Shown piece by piece: positions 12,601 to 21,278 of a DNA stretch of 64,000 nt. How positions within the stretch are numbered: position 1 is the stretch's first letter; every line of letters begins with the position of its first letter. The position numbers and the translations under genes were made by a program. Under the pieces are notes generated by a model. The model worked only from the letters and a program-made list of their open reading frames with translations, had not been told where the DNA came from and did not search any database. Source of the stretch: Aralia elata. Lineage: Eukaryota > Streptophyta > Magnoliopsida > Apiales > Araliaceae. The stretch covers positions 60,452,980-60,516,979 of the forward strand of contig CM068385.1 in NCBI GenBank assembly GCA_034770075.1. Reading direction: 5' to 3'.

Positions 12601-15281
12601 GTTTTTCCAAGTACTAAAACTTTAAATAAAGAGGGGAAATCAAAATCTTATTTTAAACTTCGCAACCGAAAATGGATAATGAATTTCAATTTCTTCGCAT
12701 GCAATGATTGGGAAAATGTAGATATAGAAACCATACTGTCGTGATCTGTAAAGTAAATCTAGATTATAACTACTAGGTAGATAAGGAAGAAATTTGGTTA
12801 CAATAAGGAAATAAAGATTATAATTAATAGCATAAGTATGAGCCTGCCTTTTGGTGTCGCCTTTGAACACTGCAATCACGGCTATGCAAAGCTGCAACAT
12901 TGCCATACTGATCGCAGATCAATTGAACTTCTAGATGCCGACTCTACATTCAAGAACAAAGAAAAGTCTAAACTGTAAGTTCTTTATCCATAATCAGCTG
13001 TTTGGATCACAAAGTAACAGATGATCTAACCTGGGAAGCAACCTTCATTATAAATATAGGGGACCCAGGTACTTCACCCTGGACTTGCTTGAACAATGCC
13101 TTGACTTCGTCATCATTATGAACCTGAGAAATTTATTCCAGTATGGTCAGTTGATTCAGAAAGAAAATACGACAAGAAGAGCTTATGCCTTAGACAAGGT
13201 CAATTATCAGTTTACAACACCAACATTTAACATAAGCCCAGCAACTGAAGAGGAAATTCTTTTTATCTTCAATTGCTATACAAAATAGACAAAAAAGAGG
13301 AGGGGGGAGAGAGAGAGCTATCATTATGTTACTGTAATATGGGATGCAAACCTTTCTTATGCCTTTACCCCCACCACCCCAAGATGCCTTGATCATTGCA
13401 GGGTAACCCACGACTTGACAACTCGCAATTGCTTCTTCTGTTGTATAAACACATGCCTCACGATATATATCATCTGGGATAGTACCTAAACAGCATTCTG
13501 GAGGAATTTTCACCTAACAATGCATGTTAAACTAGTCATATGCATGACAATCGCTGCAAAAATCGAAAGACACATTTATGAGTGAAATAAATTTACATGA
13601 GAGCCACTCCATGGAAGGGTGGGTACTTCTGCTGCTTGAGCAATCAATGAGGAACCAATTTTATCCCCCAGTGCTGCCATGGATGAAGATGGTGGCCCCA
13701 GAAATATGATTCCCTTTGCATTTAAAGCATCTGGGAGTTCAGGGTTTTCAGATGCATGACCCCAACCGGGCCAAACTGCATCCACGTGTGTTATCTCCGC
13801 CATCTGGAATAAAAAAATTAAAAAATTAAAAAAAAAAATTATCAGTGTTTTACAATGTACAAGGTGAGTCCTCACTTCGAAAAAATAAAATACAATTCCA
13901 AAAATATTATATAGATACATTGAATTGTATTTTACATATTCAAAGATTTAAGAGCGAAGAACTTTCACTACACCTACACTTTTTTCTGAGCAACCCATGT
14001 CCGAGCCCCCAAGGAAAGAAATCATTTTCCTTTTCTCCCTTTTTTCTTATCTGCTCTTAGAGAAACTCCAGCAGGCCGGAGTTGCGAAAATCCTAGACTA
14101 TATTTAGTCTAGGAAGCCGATTTTGCTCCAACAGATGGACTATATTTAGTCGAGAGGATTTTCAGGTGAATGCAAAAGACTAAATCAAGGAATTGGATTT
14201 TGATGGACTATAACTTTTACTATATTTTAATGGGAGTGGGCGTCTATTGAAGAAGAAAAAAGGGATGAGCTGATGAATGAAGAAGAAGATGAAGGGAGGC
14301 AGTTGCCTATTGAAGAAGAAAAATGAGATGAAGGGCTACTGTGAAGAAGAAGATGAAGGGAGTTTATCCCAAAAAAAATAATATCTCTTTAATTTGGTTA
14401 AATAGTTAGTATTTTAATAATATTTGATTTTTATTTTTTTATTGATAATATCTCTTTAATTTATTTTTTAGATAGAAAATCATGATCCCCGATGTATTTT
14501 TCTTCATTATTATCTCAAGATTTCTCACTTGATGATCCAAATTTTAATATTTTTATATTATAATCCACGGAATAGTCCACGGGATAGTCCATCTGCTGGA
14601 AAGATGGAAGACTAAAGGACATCTGATGATGTCATATGGACTAAATATAGTCCAGCAGATAGTCCATCTGCTGGAGATGCTCTTATTAACCTTCAGCATT
14701 CCTAGACAAACCTTTTCATTTACACTTTTCTTAATCCTTCTTAATCAAGTACATTAATATCAAGTGATAATAGATAAACCCAACTCGGATCTATTATTTT
14801 ATGTGGCACCTCTAATTGCTTTCCTGCTATGCTTTTCATACGATTTAAAGGTAACTGTTGGCAAAAAAATACGTAAAATATATAGAAGCTAAACATATAT
14901 ACACACCTCTAGAATGAGCTGCACATTAGCATAGTTATTATTGTTAGTTCCACCAGGAACTTCTACAAACTGATCAGCTATTCGAATATGCTCTGCATTT
15001 ATTCTCATGTCCTCAGGAGTAGCCATAGCCACCATCAAGATGGCCTTCTCTGTACCAAATGTTTCATAAGCCCATGTCCTAACACTACGTATGAACTTGA
15101 CAGCTGCCATTCCATTGTTCGCAATTAAAATACTGTGGATTGGATTCTTCCCTCCAAGGGCACAACAAAATTCATCAATTTCAGATACTGTAGCAGCAGA
15201 CCTCAATGGAATTACACCATTTATGTTACCATTACTGCGCCCAACACCAGCCACTAGTGGCCTCCTTTGGGCTTCAGACAT
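271..15281 (-). CDS. ACC1: Homomeric (multidomain) acetyl-CoA carboxylase, cytosolic type; 31 coding exons
   Basis: Catalyses ATP-dependent carboxylation of acetyl-CoA to malonyl-CoA, feeding fatty-acid elongation and flavonoid-type synthesis in the cytosol. I joined exons by splice sites and family homology: 15281-14907, 13803-13597, 13513-13352, 13123-13031, 12943-12848, 12549-12376, 10548-10455, 10369-10182, 10094-10044, 9961-9922, 9398-9274, 9202-9086, 8699-8625, 8532-8476, 8337-8233, 8035-7949, 7867-7676, 7604-7416, 7176-7066, 6972-6886, 6801-6625, 6161-6084, 5971-5849, 5629-5360, 5278-4938, 4485-4248, 4130-3778, 3695-3482, 2818-2642, 2557-417, 330-271. Phases match throughout, giving about 2,264 residues, close to the ~2,250 usual for the family. 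The start (MSEAQRRP) lies just after a 5' UTR splice acceptor and has no transit-peptide-like stretch, so a cytosolic enzyme is inferred. Odd points: two +1 homopolymer shifts at 2198-2202 and 2244-2246 break the frame, and introns 5 and 15 have GC donors. Arabidopsis ACC1 is essential, so a broken sole copy is unlikely. Confidence 0.96.
417..2818 (-). CDS. ACC1: ACC1 exons 29-30: carboxyltransferase domain, with two +1 frame shifts
   Basis: Exon 29 (2818-2642) leads into exon 30 (2557-417), a 2.1-kb exon carrying nearly all of the carboxyltransferase. This domain moves the carboxyl group from biotin to acetyl-CoA. Diagnostic stretches are NLTGSGAIAGSYSRAY, RTVGIGAYLSRLGMRCIQRL, SSHMQLGGPKIMATNGVVHL, GRAKLGGIPVGIIASET and NWRGFSGGQRDLFEGILQAG. 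Read literally, the exon runs into TAA at 2239-2237, about residue 1,638. Frame moves by +1 at the T run complementary to 2244-2246 and again at the G run complementary to 2198-2202; beyond that the family sequence resumes for 592 codons. No intron of plausible plant size fits between them. Homopolymer miscalls are the simplest reading, real loss of function the alternative. Confidence 0.93.
3482..7604 (-). CDS. ACC1: ACC1 exons 18-28: central (BC-CT linker) region
   Basis: Eleven exons encode about residues 747-1473, the non-catalytic central region that holds the carboxylase and transferase halves in register in eukaryotic multidomain carboxylases. Recognisable stretches include LIEPLLSLVKSYEGGRESHARV in exon 21, LMEQLVYPNPAAYRDKLIRF in exon 23, LSELEMFTEEGESMDTPKRK in exon 24 and EEPLLRHLEPPLSIYL in exon 26. 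Two exon pairs share split codons (25/26 and 27/28) and both restore the expected residue (Ser and Gln). Exons 27 and 28 are the longest here (353 and 214 bases) and end before intron 28 (2819-3481). The frame is open throughout. Confidence 0.94.
7676..7867 (-). CDS. ACC1: ACC1 exon 17: biotin carboxyl carrier (biotinyl) segment
   Basis: This 192-base exon encodes 64 residues around the biotin attachment site. It reads EVEVMKMCMPLLSPASG, with the VMKM variant of the biotinyl motif known in eukaryotic homomeric acetyl-CoA carboxylases (bacterial carriers have AMKM). The biotinylated lysine would be about residue 722 of the joined protein. Flanking exon 16 (8035-7949) ends in LLIDGRTCLLQ and exon 18 (7604-7416) begins AGQLIAKLDLDDPSAV, the normal edges of the swinging-arm domain. 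Donor and acceptor sites are canonical on this exon; the GC donor lies one intron upstream, after exon 15. Confidence 0.95.
8036..8232 (-). other. ACC1 intron 15, GC-AG type with consensus donor
   Basis: Exon 15 ends GGGGGTTTATTGATGCAG and continues GCAAGT, the exact consensus of GC donors (CAG|GCAAGT). The acceptor is GTCACAG before TTGGATGG. The alternative GTAATT four bases on would shift the frame. The joined product DGGLLMQ|LDGNSHVIYAEEE is the conserved sequence just before the biotinyl segment. Confidence 0.85.
8625..15281 (-). CDS. ACC1: ACC1 exons 1-13: biotin carboxylase domain
   Basis: These exons encode about residues 1-599. Residues ~1-535 form the biotin carboxylase half, which carboxylates biotin with ATP and bicarbonate. 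Exon 1 carries the SILIANNGMAAVKFIRS entry to the biotin carboxylase N-terminal fold. Exon 2 has DAVWPGWGHASENPELP. Exon 3 ends with the glycine-rich ATP-grasp loop KASWGGGGKGIRK (residues ~236-248). Exons 6/7 are joined exactly at ELNPRLQ|VEHPVTE, the metal/ATP and catalytic region of the ATP-grasp fold (residues ~363-376). Exon 8 has GHCVAVRVTSEDPDDGFKPT. Exon sizes range from 40 to 375 bases. Intron 6 (10549-12375, 1.8 kb) is the longest and intron 1 (13804-14906) the second longest. No frame damage was found in this half. Confidence 0.95.
8799..9056. mobile_element. Tourist-like MITE in ACC1 intron 12, with palindrome array
   Basis: Ends are GGCCTATGTTTGTT and, on the other strand, GCCATGTTTGTTTGC, with a 3-base CTA on both sides (8796-8798, 9057-9059). 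Short terminal inverted repeats starting GGCC with a 3-base duplication suggest PIF/Harbinger ancestry. The right half (about 8,941-9,048) is made of head-to-tail copies of the perfect palindrome GGGATTATAATCCC and variants. It has no coding capacity. Confidence 0.65.
9600..9727. repeat. Low-complexity tract in ACC1 intron 11
   Basis: A TA microsatellite (about 9,600-9,623) is followed by C-rich then A-rich homopolymer tracts to about 9,712. Runs of this kind are prone to length error in assembly. Confidence 0.8.
10549..12375 (-). other. ACC1 intron 6: repeats, no coding
   Basis: The longest intron. It holds a compound TG repeat at about 11,059-11,135 and a C run of about 16 followed by an A-rich tract at 11,858-11,895. 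A stretch at about 11,695-11,950 looks like an inserted repeat but I could not classify it. The short frames over these tracts are low-complexity artefacts. Confidence 0.6.
12550..12847 (-). other. ACC1 intron 5, GC-AG type
   Basis: Exon 5 ends CACCAAAAG and the next bases are GCAGGC, with no GT nearby that would keep the frame. The acceptor is TATATAG before ATTATTGAG. Joining at these points gives RRHQK|IIEEGP, the conserved family sequence. GC-AG introns are a known minor class spliced by the major spliceosome. Confidence 0.8.
14060..14677. mobile_element. hAT-like MITE in ACC1 intron 1
   Basis: A 618-base insertion flanked by a perfect 8-base direct repeat, TGCTCTTA (14052-14059 and 14678-14685), as hAT transposition makes. 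The left end reads GAGAAACTCCAGCAGG and the right end, complemented, TCTCCAGCAGATGG; both share CTCCAGCAG. Several inverted copies of GGACTATATTTAGTC-like sequence lie just inside each end. No coding capacity, so a non-autonomous element. A purine-rich GAAGAAGAAGATGAAGGG repeat sits in the middle. Confidence 0.75.
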
Positions 15282-15548
15282 ATTTGCACAACCTGAAACA
15301 AATTATCAGAAAGCCTTAAATTGATTTTCCAGCTAATTGCTATTGATTTCATTTCACCAAATAACAAAAAATAAAATAAAATAAATACACCTTTACAAGG
15401 GAATACTCCAGAAATATAAGGATGAAAATCCAACAAACTTACTAAAATAAGTCAATTTTCTAAAGTAAGATGGTACCAAAGATTGAATATTGCTTATGCA
15501 GGGATTGTGTTCCGGTAATCTTATCAAACATAAAATTGTATGTATATA

Positions 15549-15594
<46 letters not shown>

Positions 15595-16215
15595 CGTAGC
15601 CTTAGTCCTGATTTGAGCTTTCTATTAACAGTTGGTATCTTCTAAAGAAAAACCCGAATTTATTATTCAAGTGCTTGAGCCTAAAATGTGAGGCAAGTAT
15701 GAAATTGAGTTCAATTTGCATTTGAGATATACCAAATTAAACTATTACAGGTCAACCAGATGCAGTAATAACTAATCAAATGCATACTGGACACAGTAAT
15801 TTGTTAATGATTACAGATTTATAGTTAATTGGGTAACTAAACAGAATAATACCAGTTACTCAAATCAACAAGAACAAATAATAAATGCAACAAATTATCC
15901 ACAAAACTGAGATACCCAAATCAAGAAACAAAATTATTAGCATAAAATTCACCCCAAAAATCAAAAACAGGAAAACCCAATTGGCAGTTGAAAGTGAGTT
16001 GAAAATACGAGGGAGAGAATTGGGTGACTGACCTTGAACAAGAGGAATGAAGTTCCAGAAATTTTGCCAGAGAAATGGGAATTTTTACTCAATCTGATTG
16101 GGGAATGTGAATGAGCATATCGAATCAAAAGAAGTGGAGGCAAAATCAAAGAGAGTTTGTAAATCTGAGATGATGTTATTAGTATTATTATAATATAATT
16201 ATTATGATGTTAAAA
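15282..16215 (-). promoter_or_regulatory. ACC1: ACC1 5' UTR, 5' UTR intron and putative core promoter
   Basis: Eleven bases upstream of the start codon lies a clear acceptor (TTTGTTTCAG, exon resumes at 15292). The matching donor is CAAG|GTCAGT at 16033/16032, giving a 740-base 5' UTR intron (15293-16032) that contains a long TA microsatellite at about 15,548-15,591. The pyrimidine-rich stretch upstream of 16033 (to about 16,160) reads as a leader exon without a start codon that would compete in frame. An AT-rich stretch at about 16,180-16,200 could act as a TATA-like element but is not distinctive. The transcription start is not determinable from sequence alone. Confidence 0.6.
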
Positions 16216-16413
16216 GAGTGGAGTGGGGTTTGGTTTGGTCTGGGTTTGGTTTTAGTTTGGTTTGGTGGTGTCTTAAATATTTACGGCCCTCCTGTTTTTT
16301 AATGAGACACCAGCCTGCACGTGGTACCTGCCCACGCCACCGCCTTGTTTTAGAAGTAGTAGTAGCTCCCACCTACCTCCTTTCTACCTATATAGGAGTG
16401 TCATTTTTATTAC

Positions 16414-16453
<40 letters not shown>

Positions 16454-18167
16454 AATGATACATAGTAAATATTTATAATATTTATATTTGGAAAAATACA
16501 TTTATAATCGCATATAGAAAAAATAAACGATCTAGATTTTTTTTTTAAATGGTGCTATTCGGTATCTGCTATTATTAGTAGCGAATAGATTAAAGATTTT
16601 AAATGGAAATTAATATTTTTACAAACAAAAGTGATAATTCCATAAGTTCTCTCTCACATGAATAATAAATGGGTCTCACACTTATGTGAGAGAGATTTTG
16701 TGAAAATATCAATTTGTATTTGTGGAAATAACAATTCCCTTTTAAATCTAACTTGTCTTTTCTCTTATGGGCGGTCATATATGTATTTATCCGAATAGTG
16801 TCAGAGCAAGCACTTACTATGAATCACACTCCCTATATACGTATATATACACCTCGTCCCAAATAAAAAAAAATATTTGTAAAATTTATAAATATTAAAA
16901 ATTTTATTTACTTTTAAATTAAGTTAATACTTATGGTATATATTTAAAAATAATAAAAGTAGAGGAGATTGTATAAATAACTAAATATATTTTCATTGCA
17001 CTCATAATGAACCTCACGTAAATACACTAAAAATTATCTCTTTTATTAAAAGTAGTGAACCCTATTTAAATAATTTTGAGATTAAAATAGATTTTATAAA
17101 TATTTTAAATTAGAAATGTGTGCTTTAAACATTTTTTATAGTTCTTTTTTTACTTTAGTCATGTTTTTTTGAGACGGAAAGAATTGTAAACTTAAAGATA
17201 TTGTGCTATTCTATAAAATTATAAATAAATAAAAATATGACTCATATTTATAGAACTAAAAAAGAATATAAATGAAACATTTATTTTTTTAAACAAGGGA
17301 AGTTATACAAATACAAGAAAATATTTTTTTTTTAATTTAGGAGATACTCCACAAATACAAGAAATTAACTCAAATTCTCTTTTTATATGGAGATATATCT
17401 ATGTATATCTATAATTCTATATATTGGTGTATATGTGACAAACTGTCTAGGGCCAATGGTATCTCACACTCGTAAACCCACGAAAAATTGTTGCACATTA
17501 CATCAAAAATGAATGCAATTTTTTGGGTTTTGGTTGGCGTGTTTTGACTTTTGAGGCATTTAACTTTGAGAGTTGGGTGACCGGTTATTTAGACAACCAA
17601 CCCTTCACCATCAAAGGGAGAAGGTAGTTAGTTCACCACAATGTTGCACCTATTTTCTTCTCAATGGCCAAAATGGTATTTTCCTCCAATAATACATGCT
17701 TGATTCCTTGAAGATACGTATATCTATAGATTTGTCGTGGTATTGACTATCATATTTATAGAATAATGATAATTTTAACAAAATATCTAATAGAATTATA
17801 TTCTTTTTGTAAAAATAGAAGATCAAATTTAACTTTTAAAAATCAATGTATTATAATTTCAAAATCAAAATTGGTGTGCTTTATTTTACATTTGAAAATA
17901 ATAAATTTTGTAATTGGTGGTACTTCTTGCATAGTTTACGATTTTCAATAATTTATACTCTAAAATTAAAAGAATTCATATTAATTTAAATTTAAAGCCA
18001 TACTAAATTAATTTTTAAAGTTCAATACTATTTTATATTTTAAAACGGAGAAAGTACATACTTGAAGATACATATATCTAAGTTTGTGGTGGTATTGATA
18101 TCATATTTATGTTCTCAAAAAAATAAAAAAAATAAAAAAACTTCATATTTATCGAATAATGATATTT

Positions 18168-18198
<31 letters not shown>

Positions 18199-18259
18199 CA
18201 CTCTTTTAAATAATAACTTTTACCCTCCCTCAGTCCCTCTCCCACAATTTCACACGTTA
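16216..18259. other. Intergenic AT-rich DNA upstream of ACC1
   Basis: No gene is supported. It contains a TA microsatellite at about 16,413-16,446. A degenerate Stowaway-like pair of ends may lie at about 16,847 (TCGTCCCAAATAAA) and 17,180 (complement CCGTCTCAAAAAAAC). Another single Stowaway-like end is at about 18,033-18,058, and a TA repeat at 18,173-18,198. Short frames here have no family resemblance. Confidence 0.5.
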
Positions 18260-18585
18260 CCTTCCAAGAAAAATGGAAATGTGAATCCTACAAAGGCAAG
18301 TCGTTCGGGAATAAACCCTGATCATTATAAGCTTGCAGTGATTGCTGATTGTTGGGAGACTTGAAGGCTATTTAGTTCTAGTTCTGTTTCTCATGTTAAG
18401 AGAGAGGGTAATAAGGTGGCTCATGGCTTAGCTAGTTTGGCCATCTCTAAAAAATTTTCTGTTCCAACTTATTCGGTGGAGGATATGCCTTCTTGTATTA
18501 ATTCTCTTGTTATTTCAGATGCTTCTTATTAATAAAATTCTTTGTCCTTTTGGACTGTTCAAAAAAAATAAAAATAAAAAATACA
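18260..18585 (+). mobile_element. LINE (L1-type) 3' end fragment
   Basis: In frame from about 18,300 the translation reads VIADCWET, a stop, then VSHVKREGNKVAHGLASLA and on to a stop at 18530-18532. The V-x-R-E-x-N-x-VAHxLA pattern is the end of the RNase H-like domain that closes many plant LINE pol proteins. It is followed by an AATAAAATTC-type tail and A-rich sequence to about 18,583. Everything upstream (reverse transcriptase, endonuclease) is missing, consistent with 5' truncation during target-primed reverse transcription. One in-frame stop marks it as dead. Confidence 0.7.
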
Positions 18586-20529
18586 CTTGCAGTGGAGTAT
18601 CTTTTAGTGTATCATTTTCTATTTTACCTATTAATGATCAACAAAAAAAAAACACATATATATGCCATAATAGTTTTGATAAAGTAAAAATTTGTTTTAA
18701 TTTGTGTGATATTTGTAATAATAATATGTAGTGTGAAATTGTGATACTTAAAATAGAAAGAGAAATGTTTTGACAAATTTTATGACGAAACTAGATTGCG
18801 ACTAACATGAAAATAATAAAAGATAATTAATTAGTGTGGGCCCTTTTTTAATTCTTTCATATCTCATGTATTTATATATGTCAATATTTATTATCGACAT
18901 ATATTTTTCGTTACATGTAACAACATTTAAATAAAAATAAATTAGCTTGGTACATATCTCTCTATTTCTTTTTCAAATCTTTCTACGAGAGAGAGAAAGG
19001 GGCAATATAGTCATCTCAGTAGTATGTTATATAGTTTGAGATAATGAGGCGTTGGGGAGTTTGATGATTAATAAAATGTGTGACTATTAATGTGCATGGG
19101 TATTCAGTTGGTTGGAGGTTAGGACATGCCTTCCTTACCTATCTCATTATATTTATTCATCGTCTATTTTTGGGCTCCATAGAGTGTCATTATGGCCGTT
19201 TTTTATAATTAGAAAATGCAAAAGAAAAGAGAGATTTAAAAAAAAAATACTAATATAAAAAGATATCTTAATAGAGATAAATTTAATTATTTAAAATAAT
19301 TTTTTATGCACAAATTGTGAAAAAACACTGTTATCCCATTATTGAACAGTAAAACAATAATATATTTATTAATAATTTAGATGATAAGACTCGTATACTT
19401 TTTTTTTTTTTGTTTATGCACAATTATTTATGTATAATTATACACGTAGGACTACTCAATTATTTATATTATTGAAAACTTTAATATCAATAACAATATT
19501 AAAATAATAAATGGTTGAAAAAATCTCAACATATTTTTAGATTTTATTTCTTATTTTTACCATGTATTCTCTCAAATTTTAAACTCCAAAGTCCAAACAT
19601 ACTATTCAGATTTGAATTTCATGAAATAATCACACCCCTAACCACCATGAAATTTATAACTTTTTATTTCATTTATAATATCAAATATTATATTTTTAAC
19701 TATATCGCCTTTTTTGTAAACCAACACAAAAATAACATTTGTTATATGTTATACAACAAAAACTATAACTTTCATAATTATAAATTTTACTCCCTCGTTC
19801 CAAAATTAGAGATACATTTTGACTTTTTATAGTCTATTAGGTCTGAATATGCAATAATTAATCTAGAAGGGGGGTTGAATAGATTTATTTGCTTTTGACA
19901 AATCTTGGCTTTTTTAAAATTTAACTCTATTTCCCTAAATGATTTTGTTAAGAAATATTTTAGTGAATCAAAGTAAAGAGAAATGGATAGAGAGATACCA
20001 AATAGAGAACACAACGATATATCTTGATTCACTATATATATCTCTACTAGATATATAAAGTTAGTCCAGTCCCCAAACTCCTCTCTAGGATTTGAGATTT
20101 TTCACTATAAAAATAGTTTAACTCCTTAACTTAGGTGGAGAAACCTTTACAAATTTGATTCGGCAAAACTAATGATTTTCCCATTGTACTTGGCACATTT
20201 TACTTAATACACCACTGAACTTTTAATTTTACAAATTACACCATTAAACTAATTAATATTTTCAAATTGGGTCATTCCTTTACAAAAATTGGATGGACGT
20301 TAAATCTAAGAATTAAACTCTCAACATGAAAGTATTTTTCCTCTTTTTCATAGTCAATTTTCTATACTCTGCTTTAGAAAAATTCCAAGAAAGTCAATTT
20401 TCTATACTCTGCTTTACTTCACCCTTAAATCTATGAATTAATCTCCAAGAAAGTCACTTTTCTATACTCTACTTTAGAAAAACTCTCCGAAACATATCAA
20501 ATCAAGATATTTGGGTAGATTAGGAGTGT
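18586..20529. other. Intergenic AT-rich DNA with minor repeat fragments
   Basis: No gene is supported. A Stowaway-like end (ACTCCCTCGTTCCAAAATTA) starts at about 19,789. A stretch from about 19,844 containing CTAGAAGGGGGGTTGAATAG resembles the start of some plant LTRs but has no partner here. Three imperfect copies of a ~25-base unit (AGTCAATTTTCTATACTCT core) start at 20352, 20392 and 20452. Confidence 0.45.
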
Positions 20530-20549
20530 TGGAACATAATAGCAATTAT

Positions 20550-21272
20550 TTAAACTAATGGACTTGCCCGTAGGCAGTGTGCTAAACGATAAGTTCCTAT
20601 AGCTAATGCAACAACCTTTGCTCCATTTCCCACTCGTAGGATGACTTCATGCTTGTTCAGCTTTCTACTTCTGCTTAGTCCTTGTATAATATTAAATATG
20701 TGAGAACCACAGCCGGTATTCAATACCCAAGTAGAATTTTGACTTTCAGAAAAATTAATTTCAATCATGAACAAACCTTGATCGGAAGTTGAAGCTTCTC
20801 CAAGTTTCTTCTGCTTTAGTTCCGTAAGAAACTTCTCGTAGTTCCTCTTCTAGTGACCCGACTTGTTGCAATGGAAGCATATTCCTTTGCTGTTAGGATC
20901 AGCTTTCTTCTTATCCTTTCCCTTCGTCTTGCCCTTAGCCTTCTTGTTTTTCTTCTTTTCAGAAGTAACCTTGGGCCTTTTCCTCTTCTTGGAAGAATCA
21001 TCCACCATTAAGACATAGTTCTTGCTGGATGAAAAGTGGCCTTCAGCAGTTTTCAACATATTAAGTAACTCAGGCAAGCTGACGTCCAACTTATTCATGT
21101 GAAAATTCACAACAAATTGTGAGAAGGCATCAGAGAGTGTCTGCAGGATCAGATCTTGACTTAACTCCCCGTCCATCACGAAACCAAACTGTCCAAGTTG
21201 TTCAATCAGATTGATCATCTTTAGGACATGTGTCTCAATAGTAGTGCCCTCGGTTATCCAAGATCGGAAGAG
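20550..21272 (-). pseudogene. copia-1 gag and protease fragment
   Basis: On the minus strand an open stretch begins at about 21,260 with MINLIEQLGQFGFVMDGELS, followed by HMNKLDVSLPELLNMLKTAEG, the UBN2-type gag of plant copia elements. A lysine-rich segment leads to a zinc knuckle CFHCNKSGH at about 20,850-20,880, where a TAG replaces the expected next codon. After it comes TWVLNTGCGSHI, the aspartic protease motif. The usual DTG is NTG here, removing the catalytic aspartate; copia-B retains DTG at the same place. The reading frame changes between pieces. A structural relic, not a functional protein. Confidence 0.85.
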
Positions 21273-21278
21273 CTTCCT

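Noticed and set aside
15961..16149. 62-codon minus frame upstream of ACC1, as a possible transit peptide
   Set aside because: It covers the 5' UTR and crosses the donor at 16033; splicing joins it to 11 untranslated bases, so it cannot be fused to the ACC1 protein.
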